Of a DNA stretch of 64,000 bases, positions 32,623 through 44,566 are shown one piece after another (within the stretch, counting starts at the first letter, position 1; each line of letters opens with the position of its first letter). Origin of the DNA: Exophiala sp. HKRS030 (taxonomy: Eukaryota; Ascomycota; Eurotiomycetes; Chaetothyriales; Herpotrichiellaceae). The stretch lies in contig JAHWDD010000003.1 in the NCBI GenBank assembly GCA_023897205.1, forward strand, positions 1,801,665 through 1,865,664, in the 5' to 3' direction. Made by a program: the position numbers and the translations under genes. The notes under the pieces are model-generated. The model did not search any database and was not told the origin of the DNA. It saw nothing but the letters and a program-made list of their open reading frames with translations.

Positions 32623-33108
32623 ACAAAATCCCAGGACCATGAAGTGTGATCTGATTGGATGTTGATTTGACCATGATAGCGGGTTTTGTTTCTTGTTGTT
32701 CAACAAGGTCAGCGGCGAGCTACCGGTAGGCAAGCAGACCCTTGTTTAAATCAAGACGGGATGGGAAAGAGGTGATTCTTTCGGCTGTTGAGGACTGATT
32801 GATTTATCGGCGTTTGTTTGCACTTGATTGAGAGTTTGTGATTGGTTGAGTTATATACTATTCTCCAGATAAGTACTGTAAAGAAAAAGTAAAATGGAGA
32901 TTATACCCCCCGACCTTGGTTTCTATGTCTGTGGTGAAGTTGTTTTAGATAAGCTAAGCTATAGCAGTTCTCAAACATCAAACATTATTTAAGATGTACG
33001 GGGTGGTATTTATCATTTACGGACTATTTGTCGCGAATAGGTAACCTAGCTGGAGGTGCGTAGTATGTATGTACTGCTCTGTGTGGGTGTGGGTCTTTTA
33101 TAGACCTT
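32623..33108. other. Intergenic stretch between convergent genes
   Basis: 3' UTRs of ACC1 (+) and the acid phosphatase (-). No gene, RNA or repeat recognised. Confidence 0.5.
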
Positions 33109-35263
33109 TTACAAGTTGTAACATCCCCTCTTCAAGAGCGTCAAGGAATCCCCGACTCCCGCGCCGTCCCCTCGGATGAATTCCCACTTGAGGGCGGTGG
33201 CGTTGTAGACGGTCAACTTGCTGAAGCCATAGTGTTCTTGATCCAGGACGTTCGTGATGTTCTTGATGGGTTCGTCGGCGTCGAGGGTGCTGTGGGACTC
33301 GATATTGCCCGCCATGCCGTTGATGATGTGTGTCATCTACTCGTGAAGCGACAGGAGAAAGATGTCGTCAGTGATTGGCAACCCATGGGTAGTGAAGTGT
33401 CTGATGATTTGAAAGCACAAGATACTTACCGAAGTACCTGGATTGGTAAGGTAGGTGTCGTTCCCGACGATAGATGAAGAGTCGATTGTTCCATTGGCCC
33501 CCAGTGGCCAAAGACGTTCGTACCAATGTATATGACTATGGGCTCAAAAGTTAGAGAGAGGAGGGGGAAAGGGGGGAAGTGACGAATTCCCGGGGTCTCT
33601 GTTTTTCTTACCCCGACAAATACATGTCGACTTGATGTTCAAGCAGCAAGGCCTCAAAGGCATCACGGACGTATTTTTGATAACTCGACGTTTCGGAACT
33701 GTACATTGGTCGGTGACTCATGGCGATGACCCAGGGTGTCTTTGCGCGGTCGACACTTTCGAGATCCCGGACGAGCCACTTGTATTGTTGGTACGATTGG
33801 ACTTTACTGTAGGGTCCGTCGACGGCGCCAAAAGGTCCACTGTCGGTGATGTAGGTCTGGGACTCGGTCGGGTGGGTCTCGTCGCCTTTGAGGTCGGCTT
33901 CGAACGGGTATTCGGGACTGTTGGGGAAATCGGTCTCCCCGTCAATGGCGATGAAGTGGACGGTGCCGTAGTCGAACGAATACCAAAAGTTGCCGACGCC
34001 CCCGGTCTCGTCGCCGGGCATGTAGAAGCGATGTTGGTACGTGGTGAAGTTTCTAGCCACCAAAAGTTTTGAGTTTGGGTTCCACGAAATAGCATGGGAT
34101 GGAAGAGGAGAGGCTGGGGAAGGGTCTGGAGTGAAGCGAGGGAAAAACATTACCTCTGCGACGGTGGACAACTGTAATATGTCAGGTTGGACTTTGAGAC
34201 CGTCGTGTCGGATTCATCGTCGTTTAGATACGCCGTCAGAAGGTTGCCGGGGCCGTCGAATTCTGCACAGGCGGCTTCGTGGTTTCCCGGAACCACCATG
34301 TATGGAATCTTGTTGGTGACTTTGCCGACCCACTGTTGCCACAGATCCCAGTTGGACTCGTACAGGACGCTCATGTCGCCGCCTCGAGGGCTGCCTTGGT
34401 TGGGGACTTCCCCCGCCGGTAGGGGGTCGTTGTAGTCGGGCGGGTAGTCTCCCGGGGGGAGTTCAGTCGACGTGCCGTTGTAGCAGACCGGCCAGGAGCT
34501 TTCGCACGGGAGGATCCCCGAGTACCAGTCGTCGGCGTAACTCAGGTCCCCTCCGTGCCAGGCGAAAGAGACGCCCTCGTCGACGGCTTGTGTCAGGTGC
34601 TTGAACGTGCCGGCGGCGTTGGTGTAGCCCATGTCGTTGAGAACGGCCATGGAGAACGAAGTGTCGTCGCCGGCCGCCAGGGCCGTGGTGAAATTCATGA
34701 CTTGGGACGTTGTCGTGCCGTTGGCGGCGGGGATCTGGTAGTAATACGTCGTGCCCGAGTCGAGACCCGTGATCTGGACGTCGTGAAAGAATTGGCTGCA
34801 CTGGGTGACGGCGACCAGGGAACACGGTGGTGTCCGATCGTACCTGTAGTGGCTTCATGTCAACAAACATCCATTCGGGACACGGGTGGGTGGGATCGAA
34901 TGCTGACGTGCGAGTGTAGCCAGTGGCCGTACTGTCCAACTTTCCAGCCGTGGTACCCCACATGATGGTCGGAGACACTCCCAGACCAAAAGGTGTCTGA
35001 TAATGAACATTGATGCCATTTGGTAGGTAGGAGAGCTGGATGACATTGACATTGTTGGAAGGGTTCTTTGTCGAGGGTTTCACAGCCGGTGGCTCTACAA
35101 GCCTTGGGAATCCTTTGCCATTGCCATTGACCGTGGGGTCAACCCAGTCTCCCACGGGGATCGCCGGGCCAGTGTAGGCGTAGGTGGTGTCGACGGTAGG
35201 GGCAGCTTTGACAACGGCCGCCAACAGGCCATAGAAAGTTGCACAAGTGAGTCTGGACTTCAT
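33109..35263 (-). CDS. Secreted purple acid phosphatase (metallophosphoesterase)
   Basis: Seen: exons 35263-34908, 34843-34154, 34052-33612, 33535-33430 and 33336-33109; introns of 64, 101, 76 and 93 bp; 606 aa. The start at 35263 gives a signal peptide, MKSRLTCATFYGLLAAVVKA, cut near residues 20-22. A fibronectin-like N-terminal domain contains YDRTPPCSLVAVTQCSQFF. Dinuclear-metal motifs in order: NDMG (~187), GGDLSYADDW (~213), VPGNHE (~305), MSHRP and GHIHWYE (~496). The C-terminal cap includes NGMAGNIESH. Several N-x-S/T sequons suggest glycosylation. Reaction: release of phosphate from organic phosphoesters outside the cell or in the vacuole, usually induced by phosphate starvation. The fungal NDMG in place of GDxG is usual for this family as far as I know. 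Confidence 0.92.
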
Positions 35264-35959
35264 CGTGACTGATGCCGACTTCACCGTACGAGTAGATACC
35301 TCGGTCGACAGAAAGAAGCTATTGTCAAGCTTCGCCAAGGTCCAGGAACGCGGCGGGACTCAGGCGAGGCTTTATACTTGTATGAGCCATTGCAGCACCA
35401 AAGGAAATGGGCAACTCGGGAACTGGATCAAAAGCGACATCCCACCACAACCTTGCACTTCCTCGACAGACCAGCAGGAGACCAATAAAGACGCACGTGT
35501 TACAACAAGCGATAAGACATCCAACCGACAAACAAAGGACGCCAGGCCAGTTATGGAAGCTCCAGTCAAGGATCGTCGAGGCTAGAGGAAAGCCACAGTA
35601 GCAGTCCGTAAAGCTTCATTGGTGGTTGCTCGTTGAAGTAGAAGATTACGTGGTACTCGTAGTTCGTAGGAGAGAGTCGCTTTGCTAGGTTACCTAGCTA
35701 GCTGTTTCGACGTTTCCGACAAGGCACGAACAAATATACATTGTAGACGGCTTTGTGTTGATAATAGTGAAGTTGATGACAAGGAGGTCAAGGTCCTGGG
35801 TGAATGAAAATAAAATACAACACGATACAATTCAATACTGTAATTCTGTAAGCACTAAAGTGTTTGTTTGTACTCACTCCATGCCTCGCCTCGTCTTCTG
35901 TATCTCAATGTGCAATGAATGTCACTCTATCCATTTGATAGGCTTCTTTAATATCAACG
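35264..35959. promoter_or_regulatory. Divergent intergenic region, acid phosphatase / 2EXR-like gene
   Basis: Head-to-head spacer of about 700 bp. No clear Pho4-type CACGTG pair was found; one CACGTG occurs at ~35494 in ACGCACGTGTTAC, which could be a phosphate-response site. Frames here are unsupported. Confidence 0.35.
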
Positions 35960-36970
35960 ATGACTTCCAAGCAGAGACGTCAGTCCACTCGTGTCTCTCA
36001 GGGCCAGCAGCATTGTCACTTCTTAGCACTACCCCCTGAGATTCGAGAGCTCATCTTGGACTTCAGTTTGCAACCCTCAAAATGGACTGCATACATAGGA
36101 CGTCGAGAATCCTGGAATGACATTGAACACCAGAAGGCTGCCATCAGACCTTGTCCATCAATTCTCCTTGCTTGTCGACAAATTCATCGAGAATGCCTGC
36201 ATATTTTACAGGCCGGTCATCGTACCCCTTTCGTCCTTCATTTGCGCGAAGGTATGCAAAGTTTGCCATTGTCTCTGTCATACCGCAAGTCGATTCGGCG
36301 ACTCAACGTTGCCGTACTTGCGAAAAGAAGTCGCAGATCCGGCCTCGAAGTTTACATCCCCATGCTACTGGAACGTTTGACCTCGCAAATGAAAACGACA
36401 TTTCCAGGCCTTCATGGCATAACTCTGACGATATGTATTCTGTTCCCAAAGAGCCCCTCCGGATACTATAACTGTCCTACTTGTGTTTTACCTAGTCTGG
36501 TTATGGATTCATTCTGGAGTGTCAAGATCACAGGCGTCAACCTTCAGATGGGGCCTCATTACACATCAAAAGTCTGCCAATTAGCTCGAGATTCTCCCCA
36601 TGAAGCTCTAAAGCGTGAATTTGGCTGGTTGTATGAGTTGTCAGGTGTGAGCCGGGTCGACCTCTACTGCCATACGGCACTTTCCGATGCATCCTACAAC
36701 ACATGGGTCGCCGCCCCAGGTGAATTGATTGCACACGGTCAGCGAGTACAGTCGGAGTCATCAAGAATCACACAGCTATTGCGAATGGAGAGGAACGCCG
36801 TCACAGCTCTCGTCAGGACATTGCCTATCCTTTTCCCACAGTTACCCGTAAGCATCTACCGGAAATCGGGTTGGCGCGCCAGTGTTGTATCGTATGACAT
36901 TTTGGACCTCGATGAAGCAGAGGAAACGGTCGTTCCACAACTGATGCGTGATAGAACGATTGGGGCATAG
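35960..36970 (+). CDS. 2EXR/F-box-like protein of unknown function
   Basis: Seen: single exon, 336 aa. Near the N-terminus is HFLALPPEIRELILDFSL followed about 50 residues later by PSILLACRQIHREC. This pair is the signature of the large fungal family of F-box-like/2EXR proteins, where the first part resembles an F-box helix. A cysteine pair, YNCPTC, occurs at ~173-178. The remainder has no recognised domain and no signal peptide or membrane span. Known members are mostly uncharacterised; some have been guessed to be SCF ubiquitin-ligase adaptors. I do not assign a function. Lies on the same strand 394 bp before the RNA polymerase I subunit gene. Confidence 0.75.
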   Translation: MTSKQRRQSTRVSQGQQHCHFLALPPEIRELILDFSLQPSKWTAYIGRRESWNDIEHQKAAIRPCPSILLACRQIHRECLHILQAGHRTPFVLHLREGMQSLPLSLSYRKSIRRLNVAVLAKRSRRSGLEVYIPMLLERLTSQMKTTFPGLHGITLTICILFPKSPSGYYNCPTCVLPSLVMDSFWSVKITGVNLQMGPHYTSKVCQLARDSPHEALKREFGWLYELSGVSRVDLYCHTALSDASYNTWVAAPGELIAHGQRVQSESSRITQLLRMERNAVTALVRTLPILFPQLPVSIYRKSGWRASVVSYDILDLDEAEETVVPQLMRDRTIGA

Positions 36971-37364
36971 CGAGATCGCGTATACAGTGAGCATGATGTC
37001 TGTACTTCTTCAGGTCAGATAAATCACATGAGCCTGACGAACAGCTTGAGATCCAACTAGAAACCAATTAATCAGAAAATGAACGCAGCCTTGTGGATTT
37101 GTAGTACAGCCTTGCAGGTCCACTGACACTAAACCCTTTGAAGATGGGTGCTGCTTATCGATAAGGGACGAAATAATTTTCTGAGGCTGCGGACGCTCTG
37201 GTCGCATCTACAAATTTTCTGATTTGAGTGCGCTTCTTGTTCGATGGTCACTTCTCTCGTTCGAGGTGGTGTCGAGCTCTACCAGTTGTAGCGTAGCTCT
37301 CGAACTGATTGTACTCTACGCAAATTCTGTCGTTTCCACGAAGCCTACAGGGCTTGCGACAGCC
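36971..37364. other. Intergenic stretch before RPA135
   Basis: Holds the 3' end of the 2EXR-like gene and the promoter/leader of RPA135. The frame upstream of the RPA135 ATG is open back to 37224 but the extension is not family-like. No other feature seen. Confidence 0.45.
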
Positions 37365-40300
37365 ATGTCGTCCACCACCACAGTTACGCAGACTCGGCCG
37401 AAGTGGTCGGTAGAATACGACACTGTCAAGAGACACAAGCTGTTTCGTAACACACCGAAAGATCAGAGCGCATTTCCAGCCCTTCAAGCAGCAGTAAAAC
37501 CGCACATCGAATCCTTCAATGCGATATGGGGCGAAAAGTTGATCGACGAAGCGCTGAAAGATATTGGCACACATACGGTCGTTGATGGCGACTTACGGAA
37601 TCCCAATCGATCGATTCCAAGGAACAAGCTAGACTTAAGAGTCACCGAGGTTATCCTGGAAAAGGCTGTCCTCCCACCCTCCAACAAGTTCAGCCTCCAA
37701 GATCGAAACATCTACCCTTCAGAGTGTCGGGAACGACATGCCACGTACCGAGGCAAGCTGAGGGCGCGGTTACAATACAGAATAAATAATGGCGACTGGA
37801 AAGAGTCAATACGAGATGTTGGACAAATGCCCATCATGCTTCGTTCGAATAAATGCCATCTGGAAAAGTTCTCTCCGGCAGAAATGGTTCGATATAAGGA
37901 AGAGTCGGAGGAAATGGGGGGTTACTTCATCGTGAACGGCAACGAGAAGCTCATACGAATGCTTATAGCATCCAAAAGAAATTATCCGATGGCCATTGAA
38001 CGAAACTCCTTCACCAATAGGGGCCCTACCTTCTCCAAATACGGTGTCCAGATACGTTCGGCCAGACCTGATCAGACTTCTCAAACCAATGTCCTTCACT
38101 ACCTCACAGATGGCAATGTCACTTTCCGGTTTTCATGGAGGAAAAACGAATACCTTGTCCCGGCAGTCATGATCCTCAAGGCCCTGGTCGAAACCAATGA
38201 CCGAGAAATCGCGGAGGGCATCATTGGCGTATCGGCCACCAAGTCTGCAAACTCCTTCGTCACCGACAGAACCGAATTACTCCTGCGGACATACAAAGCC
38301 TATAACCTCAAGACGCAAGCACAGACGCTGGCCTACCTGGGCGAGAAATTCCGGCCCGTCCTAGGGAATCCTATTACAATGTCGGATGAAAAGGTTGGAG
38401 AGGATTTTCTAAGAAAAGTCGTCCTACCACATCTCGGCAATGTCGATGTCACACCTGCCCAGAATAACGACAAATTTCAAATGATGTTGTTTATGATCCG
38501 AAAGTTGTACGCCATGGCTGCTGGTGATTGCGTACTAGACAATCCTGATGCAGTATCCAACCAAGAAATTCTGCTCGGAGGCTTTTTGTACGGCATGATT
38601 TTGAAAGAGGGTATTCATGATTGGCTGATGTCCATCGGACTAGCTGCTCGCGAGTGGTTGAGAAACAAGAACGATGCCAAATATACCGACCCGAGCTTTG
38701 AAGCAGACTTCTTACCCAAAATCGTTCGAAGAACCAACGAGAATATAGGAGGAAAGCTGGAATATTTTCTGTCCACGGGAAATCTCGTAAGTCAAACGGG
38801 TTTGGATTTATCACAAACATCTGGTTTCACGATCGTCGCCGAAAAAATCAACTTCTACCGATTCATTAGTCATTTCAGATGTATACATCGAGGTACTTTC
38901 TTTGCACAGTTGAAAACAACGACGGTGCGGAAGCTGTTGCCAGAAAGCTGGGGTTTCTTATGTCCTGTGCATACTCCGGATGGTTCGCCCTGTGGTCTGT
39001 TGAATCACCTTGCCCACCAATGTATGGTTCAAATCAAGAAAATCGATACTTCTGGTATTGAAAAAGCCGTTGTCCAACTCGGTCTTTCATCAGTCCCCGA
39101 TATAGAAGTCAAGGATAGCCTCTCGATTCAGCTCGACGGACGAATTATCGGTTACTGCCCTGCACAACGAGCGCGAGAGATTTCTCAACTCCTGCGACAC
39201 TGGAAAGTAAACGGTGAACACAACATCCCGAATGAACTCGAGATTGGACTTGTTCCTACCTCAAACGGGGGTTTGTATCCTGGACTTTACCTGTTCACCG
39301 ATCCTTCTCGCATGTTACGGCCTGTCAGATACATTCCTGCAGACAAGCTCGACTATGTTGGACCTTTTGAACAGCAATACATGAACATTGCATGCGTTGA
39401 TGCTGACATCATCCCCAACCTGACTACACACATCGAATACAAGCCGACGAACATTCTCTCCATCCTCGCCAACATGACCCCTTTCTCCGACTTCAATCAA
39501 TCGCCCAGAAACATGTATCAATGCCAGATGAGCAAGCAAGCTATGGGTACGCCTTCATCGAATTTGATGTGTCGAACCGACAACAAAGCCTATCTTCTTC
39601 AGACGGGCCAGACACCTGTCGTCAGACCACCCTTGTACAACGAATATGGTCTCGACAACTTCCCCAACGGTATGAACGCGGTTGTCGCCGTCATTTCGTA
39701 CACAGGGTACGACATGGACGACGCCATGATTATCAACAAATCCGCCCATGAACGTGGGTTTGGTGATGGTGTTATTTACAAGACAAAAGTGTACCACCTA
39801 GACGAAAAGTCGCGTAACCCCCGATCCAAGACAGAGATCAAATCACTGTTTGGCTTTGCCGAGGCCGACTCGAACATCTCTAAGGAAGCTATCAATAAAC
39901 TTGATGAGGATGGTCTTCCCCCCATCGGCACCAAGGTCTCCGAAGGCGACATCGTTCTGGCATACCACACTGTCATGTTCGATCCATCTCAGGGGAAATT
40001 GAAGAACCTGGACGGAAAGACCAGTTACTTCAAATACAAAGACGCGGAGGAGGCATACATCGACCAGATCCGACTAATTGGGTCTGAAAGCGGCGATCAG
40101 CCATGTCAAGCGATAAGCATCAAGTACCGGATTCCTCGAAGGCCGATCATTGGAGACAAGTTCTCGTCCCGTCACGGTCAGAAAGGTGTGTGCTCGATGC
40201 TGTGGCCTAGCGAGGACATGCCGTACAGTGAGACGGGCATCCAGCCTGATGTCATCATCAACCCACACGCTTTCCCGTCTCGGATGACGATCGGTATGTT

Positions 40301-41086
40301 TGTCGAGTCACTCGCAGGCAAGTCCGGTGCTCTTCACGGTCTGGCACAAGATTGTACCCCATTCTCGTTCGATGAGGATAACACGGCGGGCAACTTCTTC
40401 GGCGACCAGCTCCGTGAGGCCGGTTACAATTTCTACGGCAACGAGCCCATGTACAGTGGTATCACCGGCAAGGAATTCGCGGCCGATATTTACATCGGTG
40501 TCGTGTACTACCAAAGGTTGCGACACATGGTTAGCGACAAGTTCCAGGTCCGTACGACGGGTCCGGTCAACGCCCTCCACGGTCAGCCGATCAAGGGTAG
40601 GAGTAAAGGTGGTGGTATCCGTGTGGGCGAAATGGAGAGAGATTCTCTGATTGCACACGGTTGCGCGTACCTGTTGCAAGATCGCCTGATGGACTGCAGT
40701 GACAAGAGCCGTGCGTGGGTGTGTCGGACCTGCGGCAGCTTCTTGAGTACCATGATGGTGCCGAACCAGTTCACGGTGGGAAAGAGAGGTGGTCGCGTCG
40801 AACCCAGTGGCGTCGTTAGGTGTCGAGCTTGTGCTCGACCTGCGACGTTCGATGATAGCAAGATGACCATCTGGGAAGATGGGGCCGGGAGGAAATACGT
40901 CGGTGGTGATGATACCACTGTCGTGAATGTTCCTGGGGTTTTGCGGTATTTGGATGTAAGTCACCCCTGACTACCTTCGCCCCTTTTCATCGCTTTTTCG
41001 TTGATTTTGATAACTAATGATTGTGGGTGCAACAGGTCGAATTGGCTGCCATGGGAGTCCGAACATCATTCCAGATTGAGAATTGA
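37365..41086 (+). CDS. RPA2: DNA-directed RNA polymerase I, second-largest subunit (A135)
   Basis: Seen: exon 1 at 37365-40955 and exon 2 at 41036-41086, with one 80 bp intron near the 3' end (GTAAGT, branch TAACTAATG, CAACAG); 1213 aa, matching yeast Rpa135 (about 1200). The start at 37365 is chosen because the family begins shortly before the conserved HIESFNAIWGEKL. Rpb2-type domains in order: protrusion/lobe (GYFIVNGNEKLIRMLI), fork (LPESWGFLCPVHTPDGSPCGLLNHLAH), hybrid-binding (GYDMDDAMIINKSAHERGFGDG; GDKFSSRHGQKGVCSMLWPSEDMP) and a C-terminal zinc ribbon (CRTC..CRAC, ~1120-1160). Role: forms the active centre of nucleolar RNA polymerase I with A190 for 35S rRNA synthesis. The short HIESFNAI spacing and zinc ribbon separate it from the Pol II and III paralogues. 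Confidence 0.95.
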
Positions 41087-41285
41087 GATTGAGCATGAGC
41101 ATTGTAAATATCTCTCTGTACGGCCCTTTCCGTGAGAAGTACCAACGAACGCATAGCATTGCATTGGGTCGGTTTGGCGTGGAACTTTGGTCACTTTTTT
41201 TGCTGTGTCTGGTATGAAATTATGAACATGACTGGATGGAACCAAAATGTCCAAATCCTATAACACCCACAAACGCTATCTGTTT

Positions 41286-42552
41286 TTACATGGTGACTAT
41301 CTCGTCTTTCAGTTTGCCCGTGGAACTGTTTATTTCGTCGGCATTGATCAAGCCCAATTTCAAAGCGAAGTCACTCCTACCCATTTCTCGTATCAATTCT
41401 CGTGCCATGATGAGTCTACGAGAGTACTTTTTGACACTGGTTTGGTCAGAGGACAATTTGACCTGACGTCCGTTCATGATCAAGGGTCGTGTGGTGACGG
41501 CGTTGTACAGTGACAGGACGACGTGGGAAAGTAGGGCGAAAGTTACGACGAGGATCTTTTCCGTGTCTGGGGCGCTGGCCAAGACGATGACGGCGACGTG
41601 GACAAGAAGTTGAGACGTCGAGTCGAGAAAGTCGTGCGTCAAGGTCGACGGGCGTGACGGTGGTTTGGACAACCAACCACCCGAAGTGATCGACTTGAGA
41701 TGGTCGACCGGACCTTTCATCCTCACCCAACGATCCTCGGAAAGTAGAATGAGCAGGTCACCTTGAACCCCTGGTTCCGATTCACCGTGCCACGACGGTG
41801 AAATCTTGGTGCCGAGAACAAAGATCGATAGGATCCGAGAGAAGATCAGGATGGACAAGGTCGACAAGAAGTATTTGTCCCATGTCGGGGCGGTGAGGAA
41901 GTGATGTACCAATAACAAATGCGGCAGGTAGAGTACCGTCATTGTCGTTGTACATGGTCGAGGTTTTGGGAATGATGATTTCTGGTCGAAAGACGAAACC
42001 TCCATGGTGACGAGGTGTCCTGTCTTTGACATTCTTTGTAGGTACATTACCGTGGCTTGATTCTCGACACGAAAAACGTACTTGAACCGAAAACAAAGAG
42101 GTATGAGTGAGTGTGTTGACAAGGTCAAGAATTAAATCAAGATTTGAACCCCGTTAAATGGGGTGGATGGATAGGAAAACAGTTCTCGCAAACCATGGTA
42201 TGACTCTCCAATTCCACCGGTGACAACGTCAACGTGAAATGATACATCGTGGACAAGTGTTTGAACCATTTTGTGAAGAATAGTTGAACCATACACAGGG
42301 AGAGGGAGAGAGAGAGAGAGAAGGAAAAATCAGTCAAAATGTCAACCAACTTACCCCTGTAGTCATGGCGGCACACGCAGGGTATTCCCCTTGATTCAAA
42401 CTCGTGGGTACCAAAGGTTTTTGAGCACCCAAGCAAAACAGTAGACAGTCTCGCCATTCCGGTCGACCCCTTTGAGCCAGATAGATTTGAAGGGGTGGGA
42501 TGATGGATGGGTTGGCCAGGAGTAGAATTGGTAAGAGTGTCAGATTCGTCAT
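41286..42552 (-). CDS. Multi-pass membrane protein of unknown function
   Basis: Seen: exon 1 from ATG 42552 (MTNLTLLPILLLANPSIIPPL) to a GTAAGTTGG donor near 42347, and a last exon ending at the stop 41286. The last exon carries at least four hydrophobic segments (VLYLPHLLLVHHFL, YFLSTLSILIFSRILSIFVLG, LLVHVAVIVLASA, ILVVTFALLSHVVLSLYNAV) plus a soluble piece, LLILLSEDRWVRMKGPVDHLKSITSGGWL, that looks like a conserved fungal block. The acceptor is uncertain; TTCAAG near 42082 or an AG nearer 42030-42040 would keep frame, and a small middle exon is possible. I do not recognise the family. It is convergent with RPA135 across only 200 bp. Confidence 0.55.
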
Positions 42553-43300
42553 GTTCTCATGCCTTTTAACTGGAGCTTCATATTATGACCCGGCCTCGTT
42601 TGTAAAAAAAAAATTAAAAAAAAAGGACTGTTTACTGATGGTAAGCACTACCTAGTTGGTACCGTATATACTGTATTTTTGAATTGAAAAGGGAAAGGAA
42701 ACAAGGACATGAGTTTGACATAGTCTGGTGATGTTGAAACTGTCAGCTCGATAACACCGAATTTCACCGAGGCCGATTCGACCGAAGATTGATAAGATAT
42801 TTACGTATCTCTTGAACTAGGATTATGGCATACGAATACCTGATTCCTGAATCATTGTTGCCTATTTTTACCGTGTGACATCTCAATCGAAATGTGGACA
42901 AATATCCTCCATGATCATCGTGATAAAAGTGGATGCTTTGTGTGTGTGTATGGATATCTATCTCATCCTGACCTCGGTGTCCCTCGCTTTATTTTCGAGG
43001 ATATCGGCCGAAAGCGCATTTAACTTGAATCTATTTGAGAGGTATAGAATATATATATATGTATCACAATAGACAAAACATACCAGATCTAACATGACCA
43101 TGAGAACCTTTTTCCCAAACCCTTCATCGTCAAAAAGAATCGTGTCGTCTTGGTCGTTTGTAAAGGTAAAAAACCACCAAGACCATCCTCGTTCACCATA
43201 TCACTTTGCTAGTAGTATATCACCACCATCGGGACGAGTTCAACAGGCTCGATATACCAAAACATATCATACCACCACTACTCCCCAAAGGAAAACAAAA
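42553..43300. other. Divergent intergenic region with A-rich tracts
   Basis: Separates the membrane protein (-) from the O-methyltransferase (+). Contains an interrupted A tract at 42604-42624. No gene or RNA recognised. A (GA)n run at 42300-42323 lies just inside the neighbouring gene's intron. Confidence 0.5.
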
Positions 43301-44364
43301 ATGCCACCACCAAATACATTCACCTCTGATACCTTTGGTGCACGTCAACCATTCACATCGGATGCCTTTGGTGTAAGTATTGTTCCTCTACCGTTGACAA
43401 CCTCATCTTCCTCCTTGCCGTCGTCACCACAACACTAACTCTATCCCCCTTTCGTTTCTGTTCCAGTTCAACGACGGTCGCGAAGTGGGTCTGAGAGATT
43501 ACATCTTCTCCCGACCCGACGTCGAAACCAAACTCCGCAACGACCCTCAAGCCGTCATAGACGCCATCAGCGAACACAACGCCAAAAAGGGCATGATCAC
43601 TCTAGGCCGGGCCAAGATCGACAAGTGCAACGACCTGTTGTCGAAACTCGACCCTCCACCGAAGACGTTGGTCGAATTGGGCTGTTACGTCGGCATGTCC
43701 GCGATAGGATGGGGAGACTCGTTGAAAAAGTTGAACGAGTCCACCTCGGAGACTTGCAAGGTCTTCACCACCGAACTCGACGAGACCATTGCGTCGGTCG
43801 CGAGAGACCTCATCGCCCTCGCCGGCCTCGACGACGTCGTCACCGTCCTCGACGGACCGGCGGCGGAGACCATTCGCAAAATCAAAACCGAGGGACAAAT
43901 CGACACCGTGGACGTCATGTTCTTTGATCATTGGTGAGTCACTTGGACGCTGTCCTGACCTCACCGTACCTCACCAAAAGACCCATCGTCATCATTCCAA
44001 CTTTTTAACCTCTCCTTTTGCGTAATTTGCAGGCAAGAAGCATACCTACCGGACCTCAAAGAGTGCGAAAACTTGAGAGTTCTCCGTAAAGGAACTCTGA
44101 TCCTGGCTGACAACACTGACGTCCCTGGTACCCCCGATTTCAATCAATACCTCGAAGATTCGAACAAGTATCACGTCGAGAGATACGAGACGGAGGCAAA
44201 AATGGCTGTGAGTTCCCCCCCCTTTTTCAAACCCCTTCCAACGATAACTCCAGGAAACCCCTGAAAGAAAGAAAAAAGAAAAAAAGAAATCATTGAAACT
44301 GACTTTTGCTTCTTTTCTGAACCAGAAAATCGTATTGGCCGCCACAGTCATCGAAGTGCCTTGA
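43301..44364 (+). CDS. Catechol O-methyltransferase-like SAM-dependent methyltransferase
   Basis: Seen: exons 43301-43372, 43467-43933, 44033-44207 and 44326-44364; introns of 94, 99 and 118 bp; 250 aa. SAM-binding motif I is TLVELGCYVGMSAIG; motif II contains VFTTELDE; metal-binding residues match COMT, with Asp178 in FFDHW and Asp206/Asn207 in LILADN. The protein ends in ATVIEVP. The N-terminus has a short duplication, FTSDTFG and FTSDAFG, before FNDGREVGLRDYIF. Reaction: Mg2+-dependent methyl transfer from SAM to one hydroxyl of a catechol. Fungal relatives probably handle aromatic or lignin-derived catechols or pigment intermediates. Substrate not determinable. Convergent with the pseudouridine synthase gene, 202 bp between stops. 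Confidence 0.87.
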
Positions 44365-44566
44365 GGGGCTCGGGGAGGAAAAAGGAACTCTGGTTGGGTT
44401 CGAATCGTTGTAGTGGTTCAGCTCAGCTAGTCAGTCAAGTTCGATACGGCAAACGATTGTGCTGAAATCTGGAAAAGGTGTGGTGGGTAGTATGGCCTCA
44501 TATTCTGATACCATCAATTCATTGCTCAAGAAAGGCGACGCTATTCAGCAACTTCAACGTAGTAAA

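Noticed and set aside
37224..37364. Amino-terminal extension of the RNA polymerase I subunit
   Set aside because: The extra 47 residues are hydrophobic and unlike the family; ATG 37365 fits the known length.
40308..40964. 218-residue open frame antisense to RPA135
   Set aside because: A shadow of the conserved RNA polymerase I subunit coding sequence.
42130..42180. tRNA-like T-arm word GGGGTTCAAATC on the minus strand
   Set aside because: Flanking bases do not form the T stem, and no acceptor, D or anticodon arms could be found.
44390..44425. GGGTTCGAATC resembling a tRNA T loop
   Set aside because: No complementary stem and no matching arms upstream.
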